Below, one piece after another: positions 1 to 11,300 of a DNA stretch of 64,000 nt. Position numbers and translations under genes: made by a program. The notes under the pieces were generated by a model that saw only the letters and a program-made list of their open reading frames with translations, did no database searches and was not told the origin of the DNA. Source of the stretch: Straminergon stramineum. Lineage: Eukaryota > Streptophyta > Bryopsida > Hypnales > Calliergonaceae. The stretch spans positions 45,079,001 through 45,143,000 of the forward strand of contig OY987265.1 of assembly GCA_963920665.1 (NCBI GenBank), written 5' to 3'. The first letter of the stretch is position 1. Each line of letters starts with the position of its first letter.

Positions 1-476
1 AATGATTGAATGAATATGAAATTCAAAATGTAGGTTCCTCTAGCACTGATGAATGAACACAAATTAATCTGAATTTTTCAAAATTATTTTAGGGTGTGAA
101 ATTGAATTTCATTTACATGTCACATTTGCGGTTTTGATAGTTTTTAGTACTATTGAGTACCTTTTTTGAAGGATTACATCGTCAAAACTGGACAGTGAGT
201 TGCTGTAGTGGAATTACAACTTTTGTGGAGAGGGATTTGCAAAATCATGTTTCAATTGCCTTTGGCATTGCTTCGATGTGTACGACGTTTACACAACATT
301 TTCTAAGTAATACAAAATGTTTTCCAATTTCTTCTTGCTCCATTCAGTAGTTCTTTTAGTTGTCAATAATGGCCACTTTTAAATTTATTTTTCCAAAATC
401 ATTAACTATTTTTCAAAAATGGGAATGTTCCAACTTCATTTTTTGGGGTAAATCGAAGACACTGTCAGAAAATAGT
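1..476 (+). repeat. Left subterminal region of the large transposon
   Basis: This stretch is AT-rich and has no gene. It is diverged but colinear with about 51975-52400 inside the MITE in the dynein intron: a TTCA.AATT..AAAATTA block, then ATGTCACA, then TTTTTAGTACTATT, then a GGAT..ATCGTC block, then CTCCAT followed by GTTGT and CACTTTT. Two short open frames here (153-350 and 360-578) show no recognisable product and I regard them as chance. Confidence 0.5.
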
Positions 477-776
477 AGTCCAGGGTATTGTGTAGGACTC
501 CTTAGTATTGGGCGGGGCCCACTACGCCTGCAAATTTGCCAACGTGGACTGCTTTCACGGCGACGTCTTTATGGCTGAGTTTCTAGTGGCTACGCGTTTC
601 GGCGGTTGAACGCTGCCGCCAGTTTCAGTTGCACACTACTGTCTACCTTCGGTCCCCAAGCTGTCATGGGAAGGCGGAATGATTTCCATGGGTTCTCTGC
701 AATTTGTCGTAGGTGGGTTTAGGGTATGTTGTTGTTTTGGATTACGTGTGCAGATACTTGGATTTGAAATGCTGGC
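477..776 (+). promoter_or_regulatory. GC-rich 5' flank of the transposase gene
   Basis: Base composition switches here from AT-rich to GC-rich, with a run GGGCGGGGCCC near 509-520. No clear TATA box was seen. The segment sits directly upstream of the first ATG of the transposase gene (777), so it probably holds its promoter and 5' UTR. The assignment rests on position only. Confidence 0.3.
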
Positions 777-3700
777 ATGGATGGTATCCGTCGTGACGGT
801 CGTCCAGGTCCGCGGACTCGACAGCGACTGCTGGCTGTTGCGTTGGAACATCAACGAAGTCGTTGGAGGGATCGTCAACGGCGCAGCCGAGCGAACCGTG
901 CGACCGCGCAACGAGGTGTAGAAGCAGGGGAGCCGGTAGATGGAATCGACACTATTACACTTCGATGGGGCTCCAGGAGGCACCGGACAAGTGTCTGGAG
1001 AAGTGCTCAACAAATCGCGAGTTCTCTGACGAGATTACTGGCACGAATTCGGAATCCTGCTTTTAGAGCGGAAGTTCTCAACAAGGTTTTCAGTAGTCGC
1101 CATGTTCGTCCTTTACTTCCTGATTACTACCCTACTCCTGAAGAAGCACGGGCCCAAAGGGAAATACTGCAGAACATTCGTGCCGATTTGCAGGCCCTGA
1201 AGATCCCACATTCTTTTGGAATGTTGGCTCGGAAGCGCGCCATCCTGGAAGTAGTGGTCGGCGAATTAGATTCAGACCTCACGAACTTCCACAGCATTCT
1301 TGGTACACGAAAGGAGAATTTGGTGGCAGCTGTGGAGCGCCTCCGATCTGCTACAGAGTCTACGTCTACCCGATACCAAGTCCCAACACAGAAGAAACGA
1401 GAAGGGGGGATTGACGACGCTGTCAAGGCTCTTGTGTTGCAGTGGTGGATAGAAGAAACTCGAGTTAGTCCAGGACGTCGGGACGTTCGTAGGAAACGCC
1501 TCGGACGGAGTTTGTATGATACACATGCAGCTCATCTTCTCTTGGAAAGCCAGGTTCCTCTTTCCCCATTCACTTTCATGTTCCTCAAAGTTCAATGCAG
1601 TGTGTTTCGTAGTTACAGTTCAACTTGCATATGTGGAGGATTATGCCTTCCTCCGCAATGTAGACATTTTGAGCGCTTATGATTATGTGCAGAACAGTTT
1701 AACATACACCACATCGGCAATTGACCCAAGGTTATTACCGAGTAACTTAGTCCTCGGACGTCCTGCATCATCCCTTTCTACACCTCGTTTCATGATGAAA
1801 CTGTACTCAGTTGTCTTCCTATATCCAATATGTACCTAGTCTTCCACGCATGAGGTACTTTCAGGACACGTCCTCACTATTATATAGTTCCCCATCTTAC
1901 CCATAGGACCTCCTTTGATTTTCGTAGTCTGCCCAGCCTTTCCAGATTACAACGTCATACTCCTCTGTAGTGCATAATGTATTACACACACGGCTGACAG
2001 TACTTTTGAAGTAAGCGAGAGTCCTTTCAGCCAGTGGCAACACGCAAATGACTGCACGCCTCTTAGTAAGTAGTACTTGCTTTCCGTGAGGTAGTCATTC
2101 ATACACGTCACTAATGACATGACCTGATGAACATTACTAGGCATTGCTTGCGGAGTACCCTGTACATGCCAAAGCGGCACCTCCTAATGCTTTGCTACAG
2201 CCGATGTCCTCTTTGGACTGCGTATGCAATCCTAAGACGGCAGTGATGCATGAGTGGATGACACTGTACTACACGGACCGCCTGCACTCCTTTCTTTGCC
2301 TTTCTGGTTCCTGAGGAGTACGTTGCAGTATTAAGTTCACTTATGCCTTATTGCGTAATGTACTTCTAGTTACTTCTTACGCACTTGGACGGCATGAGCT
2401 TGTCGTGCTTTGCAATGATTTAGTCCTTCCGAATCACTATTCCGTGATCACTGAGTCCTCTGGAGTGCACGGGTCATCCACTGCCTATCCTCTTCGAGTC
2501 CCCATAACTCTTGAACGTCATGTGCTGTCTTTGAGAGGTACTACTGCAATCCTCCTCTGTACAACATGAGTGACCTGAATATTACTTTCTTTTCATGCGA
2601 GTACTATATAGTACTATCAGTGACCTTGCAGTGCTTGTTTGAGTACTTAATGTAGTGACACTAGTACTTTAGAAGTACTGTGACAGGACTACTTCTTGGG
2701 CTCACAGTTTCATGTGAGTTGAAGTTGACATCCCTAACTTCTATTCTGTGAATGTCTTCTAGATGCAGTTATACACACGATTCATTGAGAAGCACCCAGA
2801 GTGTGCCATCCATCACTGGGCTTTCATCAACCTTCGTCCTTTTTTCGTTATCAAGTGCAAAGAGCGAAATGTCTGCTGTTGTCGATACCACATTCAAGTG
2901 CTTTATCTTCTGGAGGCCTTGAACGCCTTCCGCGATCCTTCTAGAGGGGCGCATGTCATCTTCCTCTGTGATTGCCAATGCACTGTTTGCGACACCAACC
3001 AGGAAGGAGTCTGTAATGTTGGACGAAGTCGATTTCCTTCTATCACCACACTATGGGAAGCGCTCATGTGTCCGAAGACGGAGGATGAGGAATTCCATCA
3101 CCCTAAATGCTTGCTAGGAGCTTGCAGTAGATGTGGTCTGCAATTCTTTGACGTTTGTCCACGAGAAAGGGTGATCGACGCTACTCGCACCATTCTATGG
3201 AAGTAGTTTCAATACGAGGTTGTCGGCACATCAGCGGATGGTCAGCCGAAGAAGCGCATCAAAGAGGTGCTGAGGACGACTTCATTTTCTGAGTTCCTCG
3301 ACTTCTTCTGTCCTTCACTTCAGCAGTTCATTCGCCATAATTTCATAGCCAAGTGGCAAACACAGCAAGCCAAGCTCCTCCAAGCGTGCTTGCAAGCAGG
3401 CGCTGTCTTGACACACATCGATTTCTCTGAGAATTACACATTCGAACCTCAGAATGAGATTCAGTCCATGTACTACCATTCTGACCAAATCACTATTCTT
3501 GTGCAAGTGACGTACTTACCGGATGTTGGGGAAGATGTGGGGCAAGGGGGGGTGCAGATGATGAGAGAGACGCACTACTACATCTCTGATGACAAAACGC
3601 ATGATACGGACTTTGCGCAACATTGCCTCATGCTCCACTGGAGGTGGATGCAATCAAAAGGACTGACCCCATCCATTCACTACGTCTTTAGTGATGGATG

Positions 3701-5332
3701 TGTAGGTCAGTTCAAGAGTGCCAAGGCCATGTACTTCGTAGCCAGGTGATGCTTCCCTCTATAATGCTTCATGTTCAAAAAAAAGTCGGAAGGAACTCGT
3801 TCGCCATGTCCTGTTGCTCTGCGAAGTCCTCAGTAGTACTCACAGTACAGTTTGAGTCCTATACGTATAGCTAATTTCCAAGGCGTCGTCTGGCACGTAT
3901 AATGGTTCATGCCACGTTCATGTACGAACCCATTCCCAGAAATCACTGACGGGGTCAAGTACCCTATACTTCACTCACATTGTGTTTCTTCTAAGTGGAT
4001 GTAGATATCCAGCCCTTACGGGCGGCTGCAAGATGCTTTGGAACTATTATGGGACGGGCCATGGAAAAGGTGAATGGGACGGTGCTGGGGCAGTCATCAA
4101 AAGGTCTCTTCGCAATGAGCAGCTCGTCAATCCTCACAGACGCCTCCAAAATGCACAAGATTGTGTTCAGTTCCTTAATGCTACTATGGCAGGACGAGTT
4201 CCTAATCAACACGGGGGCATGAGGTTCCTCATTCCATGCTTTCCTTTTCTCCGTTGTTTTACATGTCTATTCAGAAGCTATTGTTGTCTCACATTATATA
4301 TGCAGTACCAGCTTCCTCTGTTTCCCAAAAACGCCTCTTAAATTAAGTTATGTATACCTCATAGTACTCTCTAGCACAATAGTTTTTTTACAGTGAGCTC
4401 TATGTACTGCATAGTACTGAATGGCGCAGTAGTCTTCGTAAAGTAAGCTATGGGTGCCGCATAGTACTCATCGCCTTAGCGAAGGATCTGTACGTGTATT
4501 GTGAGATGCTCCATCTTCCTCGAAGGCTGTCGTTGACGATTATGCAATTCTACGCATTCTTGTAGTTTCACAGTAAAGACTAGTGCATTCGTTACTGACT
4601 GACTCCTTCTCACGTGCATGCAAGTCATACCGATATTTCCATCATGTACGGCTACATGAGGTTGACCGTGGGAATTCCCAATCTTGTGATCTAATCCCTG
4701 GATCCTCAAAACTGCACTCCATCTTTGCTCCAGATAAGCACAATCCCACGAAACTGTTACTACGGCCGTTGTCATGCTTCTGCGGCCCTTGCGTGGAGGA
4801 AGATTTCAGTCATTGCGAGAAGAAATCCTACATAAAGGCTTGGAAGGTCACTAAGATACAACCACGAAATGTGGAATTCGCAGTTGTGCTCATGGTCCCA
4901 GAGGATGACGATGACAGTTGGGAGTACGAATACAACGATGAAAGCATGGGTGACTTAGTGCAGGCAGGAGACAATTTCGCTATCCCAGCCACTGAAAATA
5001 ACGACGAAGGGGTGTCATTCTACATTTTACAATGTCAGAGGCCAAAACACATTGTCGAAGAAGATTTTGACTGCATATGGGGGGGGCATTTTCAAGCGGG
5101 AGACTCCGTCATTTCCGCAACGTACTATCAGAAATGGGGACGGAGAAATGCTAACAACTATGTGTTCTTACGTAATTCCAGGGAGGCCTTTGTGGACGTC
5201 GACTCAGTCTAGGCCTATAAGTTCCAAATGATTCCTAGAAACCACCGAGTGAAGGGGGGAGATGCAGTGTATACTCTCTCAAATGAGACTGTGGACGTCA
5301 TCAACACAGCCCTAGAAGAAATGGATGCATAA
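777..5332 (+). pseudogene. DDE-type transposase-like gene, four exons, two in-frame TAG codons
   Basis: Predicted exons are 777-1553, 2769-3745, 4005-4197 and 4625-5332 with GT-AG introns and consistent phases, about 884 codons. The N-terminal part is Arg-rich and basic, followed by a helical segment (WWIEETRVSPGRRDVRR). Exon 2 has a Cys-rich part (VCCCRYHIQVLYLLEAL, later CDCQCTVCD). The core has IDFSENYTF, SDGCVGQFKS and, in exon 3, GTGHGKGEWDGAG. These resemble a family of transposon proteins I know from animal and algal genomes. The Asp of IDFSEN, the Asp of SDGC and the Asp or Glu of GEWDG are plausible DDE/D catalytic residues of an RNase-H fold (inference). A late Cys-rich motif (LSCFCGPC) follows. 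TAG at 3204-3206 and TAG at 5210-5212 interrupt an otherwise open frame that runs to TAA at 5330-5332, so this copy is probably dead. I cannot assign a named superfamily. The junction between exons 3 and 4 is the least certain. Confidence 0.7.
4341..4470. repeat. Three diverged 50-base tandem repeats
   Basis: ATAGTACT recurs at 4361, 4411 and 4461, exactly 50 bases apart, each preceded by a related AAGT(T/A)..CTATG segment and followed by a GC.CA.TAGT segment. The array lies in the last intron of the transposase gene. Confidence 0.6.
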
Positions 5333-5789
5333 ATGACGGAACTTGATGTCTCATGGAACAGAACTTCTTAGACTCTTAACATAGCGCTAGTAGGGTATAA
5401 GAATATGACAGTCTGCCGGCACACTTGCAAGTGCAATGCATTGCCGCTTGCAGTTCTCTTCTTCAAAACAGTTTTGAGAAGTCAATATAAGAAGGCCCCG
5501 GTTTTATTAAATAGTGTGAAGGCATTACCTGAGCCGTCCACACTTGTATCTACAGTGATCATTGTTTTCATTGCTACAGATGTAATTACATGCATTGTTT
5601 TTATTGTTGCTCTCAGAAGCTTCCTTTGCTGGACCACAATGATTCGCCTGTACTGAAGTTAGTCATTCACAGAAAATCACTACTATGTTGTATTATGAGT
5701 ACTACGAATCATCCTATTCGGTAAAATGAAATGCTCACTATGTAATGTTTGAGGGTACAATAGTCCCCTGGGGTGTACATAGGACAGTC
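5333..5789. other. Spacer between two convergent genes
   Basis: The transposase frame ends at 5332 on + and the SET-domain gene ends at 5790 on -, so this 457-base spacer should hold both 3' ends. An 83-codon open frame on + (5405-5656) shows nothing recognisable and is not called. One AGTACT lies at 5698. Confidence 0.4.
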
Positions 5790-7007
5790 CTAATCCGCAA
5801 GCGTTCTACACAGGTCACTGCCGCAAGTACATTTGAATGGGACATGTCTTCCATCTTTTCTCTGAAATCGGCATCCATAATCCCATGTTAATTCCTCCCC
5901 CTCCGCTACTTCCCGGACGGTAAAATAGGCCACCTGCATTAACAAGGACGGTACAACTTATTACATGATACAGACCTGTATGGTGGCCAGCGGTTACATA
6001 CTATGTAACCAAACACTATCTACAATCACATGTAGTACTTACATGGTATAGTGTGGGGATGTTGTGCTCCACAAAGACTGGAATATCCATCAGGTTTGCA
6101 TCGCCACATCTGCAATGGCAAAATCAAACAAGAAAGTTGAATTCCTTCAACAAAAGCCCCTGAAGCTATTCAACGGTTGTATGGGGAAGTCCAAAGTAAA
6201 ATTAATACAGAATCAACGATGCACCTGTGGTTCAGCCACCTAGCGACGTTTGTGATTGTGGATGCATCAATGGTCAGCAGTGAGTCATCTCTCTGGTTCA
6301 TCTCAAAATGCCAATGCGCATCTAGAGCAACACAATACTTCTGACATATTTTACGAGCCAGAAGCTCTGCATTTGTCACTATTTCTCCGCCGTATTCAAA
6401 CACAAAAGAACCGCGGCTGAGCCGTTGCAGTGTACGAATGCCCCAACCCTTCGTAGCAGAGACGGAGAAAACCTGCTACCATCCCACGGCATTGATGACT
6501 GAAAACATAATTACATTGTGCGTGCACAGGTTATCATGCACGAATCTGGAAAGCAAGTTACCTGGAACATCCGATATGTTCTGCCGCTGAAAATGAGAGA
6601 TGCTTGCATGTCATTCGTCGAACAGAATTGCAAGTGCGGATTTCTTGCCCGTCCTCCACTAACACAGCTACTTCAAATCTTACCGAATTCAAGTTCCCTT
6701 CGAGGCCCTCACCATTGCTAATCATTTATCAGCCACGTTTTCATTGTTTCCATCTTGAGCATGTACAAGCAAGCAAAGGAACCTTGCGTACCTCCAGTCT
6801 GTGTGTAACACCTCTTTGCACCACTTTATTCTTGCAGGGTAGGCCGCAACCACACACACGGAAGCATTCTCTAATGTACTGTCGTTGCACATGCCCTGCG
6901 TAGCGACGTCCTCGCAATTCAGGGCAGGCATTTTGCCCATGACAACGAACTAGACCTCCATTCGCCAAAGTGCGGGTCATCTGGAACTGGCACTTGCTAC
7001 TAGTCAA
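5790..7007 (-). CDS. SUVR-like histone-lysine methyltransferase (pre-SET, SET, post-SET), 5' end incomplete
   Basis: Four exons on - join in phase: 7007(approx.)-6792, 6472-6225, 6109-6043 and 5933-5790 (TAG stop). Exon A is the end of a pre-SET zinc cluster (IRECFRVCGCGLPCKNKVVQ). Exon B starts the SET domain with KGWGIRTLQRLSRG, then EYGGEIVTNAELLAR and IDASTITNVARWLNHR. Exon C completes NHRC and adds DANLMDIPV. Exon D has EELTWDYG and a post-SET Cys cluster CTCGSDLCR. The NHRC variant and the DAN.MDIP segment are typical of plant SUVR proteins, which methylate histone H3 lysine 9 in the nucleus. The SAM-binding (GWG, NHRC) and catalytic (WDYG) motifs are all present, so this part looks functional. 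I see no WIYLD domain, and the first pre-SET cysteines must lie in upstream exons not firmly placed. It lies within the large transposon, converging on the transposase gene. Its introns contain AGTACT, including at the donor near 6034-6042. Confidence 0.82.
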
Positions 7008-7050
7008 GAAAATAGGACAGCGGGTTCAGTTTCCGGATGGATCTTCATTT

Positions 7051-7200
7051 CACTGTACTCTATGCCAGAGCTCATGAGTACTATAGGACTACGCGGATTT
7101 CACATACTATACTGCATGGCACAACTAATGAGTACTATAGGACTACGAGGATGTCACTGTACTACATGGCACAACTAATGAGTACTATACAACTCCGTAG
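7051..7200. repeat. Three tandem repeats of about 50-55 bases
   Basis: Copies begin near 7051, 7101 and 7154. Each contains a CATGGCACAACTAATG-like segment followed by AGTACTATAGGACTAC (AGTACT at 7077, 7131 and 7181). The array probably sits in an intron of the SET-domain gene, next to its pre-SET exon. Confidence 0.75.
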
Positions 7201-7250
7201 TCCTAGGAAGTAATGACATGAGGGATAGGCAAGGAGAAGCCCGCACTCAC

Positions 7251-7400
7251 CTGCTTGATGTACCACAGGTGAAGGGTACTGTCGTCCAAGTATGTTGACC
7301 CTGCATTCTCCTCCCACGAGGAAATAACTCCGCCAGGAAGACCGGAGTTCCTTCCAGAAGTGCATAAGGGAAACATATGTACATAATATGCTGCAGCTAG
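7251..7400 (-). CDS. Candidate upstream pre-SET exon of the SUVR-like gene
   Basis: On -, an open frame ends at a strong splice donor (CAAGCAG then GTGAGTGC) with its last exon base at 7251. The frame is open upstream to about 7667. Its final residues (ENAGSTYLDDSTLHLWYIKQ) could correspond to the E.SG..Y segment before the second cysteine group in plant SUVR proteins, and the junction could join in phase to TTC or ATG codons near 6990. The diagnostic cysteines of the pre-SET nine-Cys cluster are not evident, so the call is tentative and the 5' limit is arbitrary. Confidence 0.3.
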
Positions 7401-7800
7401 AGTTTCAACACTCACTAATTGATGCAATATGGGACTGCAAACATATGTATAGTCCGTGTCCAAGGGCGACATGGAAAGCAGTGTACAGGATCCCGCAAAC
7501 AGTATGGGGACCTTTTCCATGCCATGTGACAAATCACACAGAGTCGTTGACCGTGCCTCCTGTTGAGACCAACACATTATACAACAAACACAAAGCCGTC
7601 TGAAACTATATATTGCATAAGCATGAAGTACATGGATACCAAAAAAAGGGCGAAGTGCTCCACCCACTACTATCCACAGGCCCAGAGGCCTTCCCTGGAC
7701 TACCCCCTTTTACTTCTGAGATGCGGCCCAAGAACTACATGGAAAGCGAACACTCATTGCTGCTTGAAATTCCTGTGCTCCAAGCCAGCGTCTCTCAAAA

Positions 7801-8101
7801 GTGGCGGAGGCAGTCCCCCCTCTGAAGTCTGAACGCACAATCCACCACAGTGCCTTGTGCTTGCAGTCGCGCAATAGTGTCACTTTTTACCCACCTCTCC
7901 GGAACTCGGAGTTTCTGCAGGACCTGTCGAAGGAGGACTGGACACCGAAATTGGGGAACCCCCAGCTGGCCGAGGTCACAACTGCCTGTGGAATTCATCA
8001 GGCGGCTTACCAAACTTCAACGCACGACGACTTCCTCCTTTACCTAGCACAGCATAGTCCACAGGAATGGAAGGTGTATTACTTCAGATGTAGCGCGCAT
8101 A
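7801..8101 (+). other. Unassigned open frame on +, possible exon
   Basis: A + frame of about 130 codons runs through here and meets a possible donor (TGGAAG then GTGTATTAC) near 8071. The composition is protein-like (for example NSEFLQDLSKEDWTPKLGNP), but I recognise no domain. The opposite strand is also partly open. It may be an exon of a fourth cargo gene or an artefact of GC-rich sequence. The surrounding 7401-8318 otherwise shows only AGTACT-bearing spacer. Confidence 0.25.
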
Positions 8102-8318
8102 ATGTGCATTGTGACCGCAAAGGCAGTATATGGTCAACATTAGAATACATACAGCCATACATAAAGTACTCATGTGAGTGCTCCCTAGTACTAAAATAGT
8201 ACATGCAAGTACATCGTGTATACTGCTTGCAAGTATTGAGAGTACTAGGAGTCCTTTTTACTGACTGAAATGTCGGCCAATACACTTACTTTCGTAAATG
8301 ACTCCACATGTATTAGGA

Positions 8319-11300
8319 CTAGTCATTCTTGTTGCGTGGCGTACCTGACGAGGTGTTTCTAATGACGCCTTTCACTGGGCTGCAAGCCTGGTCGGCCTCT
8401 ACGGATGGTGACGGTTTCTCCTTTGGTTCTCTAGACGCCAATGGTAAAACATTGGCCACAACAGCGGCGGTTGAACCCATGAGTGCAACATCTTCTTTCA
8501 CCGTCAAATCCCAGGGGTCATCTTCATCGGCACTAGCACTTTCTTCGCGCGTCACCTCCTGCATTCACCCACGGTGATCAAATTACATGTATTACTCTGG
8601 AAGCCGCTGAAGTCCTACATCGACAACAGAAAAGGTTTCTTTGTCTTCAAATACAGAAAAGGATCACAAACTACATCCGGAATTCATAAGACTCGACTAT
8701 GTATTGAATGATCAGGTAGAGAAGAGCAGATTTCATTATAAGGCCACATACCATAGGAACGTGGAACTCCGTAGTGCACATAGGTGCACTGGGATGACTG
8801 TCGTCTGTGTCGCTGAATCCCAGGGACTGCAAATCCAGTTGCTGTAACTCCAGGTCCAGAGCATTGGGCGTCTTGTCTTTCTGGCTGAACTGCAGCTTCA
8901 AAATGTCCACCTCCGTTGCTGGTGAATCCGGAAGAGCTATGGGTTCCACTTGTACTACCGCTGGGGAAGAAGTTCGAAAGAGCTTTGTTGCAGCCGATGA
9001 TGCTAAGGACTCACGGGTAGGAAGAACTTTGTCTTTCTTTTTGTCCGCCAACATAGTCTCCACTGGTGGACATTGTGGTGAGGTAATTGGTGCTCCTGAG
9101 GCGGGAGTAACTACAACAACATCTTCCACATTCTCCGTGGTAATGTGAGTCCCTAATGGAAACTCCTGTGCATCTGATGAAGACAGTGGAAGAGGCGTGT
9201 TGCAACGACTATGTTTGATTCCTGCAGAGACAACGGAGCATTTAGATTCAAAAGGATTAGACGTGGCATCGCCGTCTGGAGTGCCCGCTACACGACTGTC
9301 ATCCCGTAGTCGTTTGCCTGAAAGAACGATATTTCCACGCAAGGAGTACTTGTCCCCACCGAAACACTTCGTGAATGTGCTGTCAGAAGCGGACACGCTA
9401 GGTGCCCCAGTTCCAATGGAGGAAAGGCCTGCACATGCAATCCACAGTGTTCGTGGTCAGGGTGAGTCGCGGTTTGCTTCTCTGTTCTCATGAATGCAGT
9501 GAGCACGAAAGAAGAGAGAGACATTCAAGAAGAGCACCAACAATGTACCAATTTCCAAACCAGGACTAGTACTTTTACATACAGGAAACAGGGAAGGGAG
9601 TACTGCAGTCCTACTGCTGTACATCCTATTACATTTGTACTATTGGACTAGTCCTGAAGGCAGTAAAGAGAATGCGTTAATGATTGAAAAATAATGTTAT
9701 GTGGTGCTGCTATGCTGAACACTATGAATTGGAAGTACAAGATAGCCTTCTCTGAGTGCAGGGAGAAGCAGTCACGTACCCATGACATGTCCCGGTAGGT
9801 GTTCCTGGGTAGAGGGATCCCGACCGAGAACAGTAGAGACGCCTTGGACTACCGCAGGCTCCTCTGTTTTTCTAGCTTTGTCAAGTGAGGCAGGGAAACC
9901 CCAGCTTTTCAACCACATTGGATGAACCACGCCGCAATTACTATGAGCGCATAGGGATGTCGCCTCGAACCACTGTGCCGCGCACCATGGGTGATACACA
10001 TGCCTGCAAGCACAGACAAGCACATCTGCATAAGGGAAGCCCTCCGAGTATGCAGCACAGCGCTGAAGCTCCAGACTGAAGGTAGTGGATACGTCCGTAA
10101 AAATCGCTTCAACGTGATTGGGCTGCGGATGGGGGTGGAGTATTTCTCCTTCTCCACCCCGCACTAGGTCTTCGAGGTGCTCTTCCAGTGCTGCAAGGCG
10201 AGATTGAGTACCCAATATTTTCCCTATCACATCATTAAGAGCTCTGCGCATGTCACTTTCCACGCTTGTCAATTCCTTCATCTTCTTCGAGTGGCTGTCT
10301 AGTAAGCGCTTCAGAAATTCGGAGCCGCCTTCCTCTGCCATCTCCGTCATTGTGTCTTGCACTTGGTGAATTCCAAGTAGACTAGCTCGCTGTTGCTTTG
10401 TTACAGAATCCGCCTTGGTTTGCAATGCCTCAACATCGCATTCGAGTTTCCTCAAGTTCCCAGTGACAAATTTCACCAGGTCCTCAACCTCGGCCTTCCT
10501 GCGACCCATGGAACATAAAGTAGGTGGTTAGTACTCAGACAAGCGGACCTCCTCATAGTACAATAAAGCACTCATCAAAGTCCTAAAAGTACTTCATATC
10601 ACTTCTCCTGTGCACACAAGTACAGTGATGTATGTTCCGAGGAACATGTAGTACTGTAGTACTCTAAGTATAATGCAAGACCTCACTAAAGTCCTGAAGG
10701 AAATACGAGCAGCTGCCTTCGTCCCAACGAAGTCCACAGTGCACGGGTTCGGATGGTTTAAGTACTGAATATGTGCATCATGTTTGTTATTAGTCCTGTG
10801 AGCACCGCGGTGGTCACATCATCGTGTCGTTGAGGACGTTGACAGTACGTTATGGAAGTACAAGGAATGATTAGTACAGAAGATTGTTTCTGTAGTATTA
10901 TTTCTTACCGGTGAGTCACTTCTTCCTCACAGATTACAACCGACAATCCGTGGGAGTACATTGCGTAGGACAAGAAGGACACAAGTGTAGTATGTCGAAC
11001 TCAGCATGTGGAAGAGAAGTGCATCACTAACGAAGGATAGGAGGTAGTCAGTGGTAGAAGTCCTACTGGACAGTACTGTAAGCATGGATGAGGCATTAAG
11101 GAAGAAGCTGGCATGACTTTGCAGAGTTGCCTTATCTAGAAGGACAACCCCAAGTGCAGAAGTACAGGAGCGTTACTCCATGAAATTCCACGTGCTAGTG
11201 CACTGAAGTAGTATGAGGACTCCGAGGGATACAGTCCTGTAGACGAGAGGACAAGGGGCATTGACGATGAACTAATGCACTGAGTAGTACTACCCTAGTA

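Noticed and set aside
153..578. Two short open frames on +
   Set aside because: They lie in the non-coding subterminal part shared with a MITE that has no coding capacity.
3204..5212. Reassignment of TAG to a sense codon
   Set aside because: The SET-domain gene (5790) and the minus-strand gene (8319) both end in TAG, so TAG is a normal stop here. Pseudogene decay is simpler.
8329..9493. Open frames on + overlapping 8329-9493
   Set aside because: They are the antisense of the minus-strand exons 8558-8319 and 9428-8752, which are supported by splice sites and phase.
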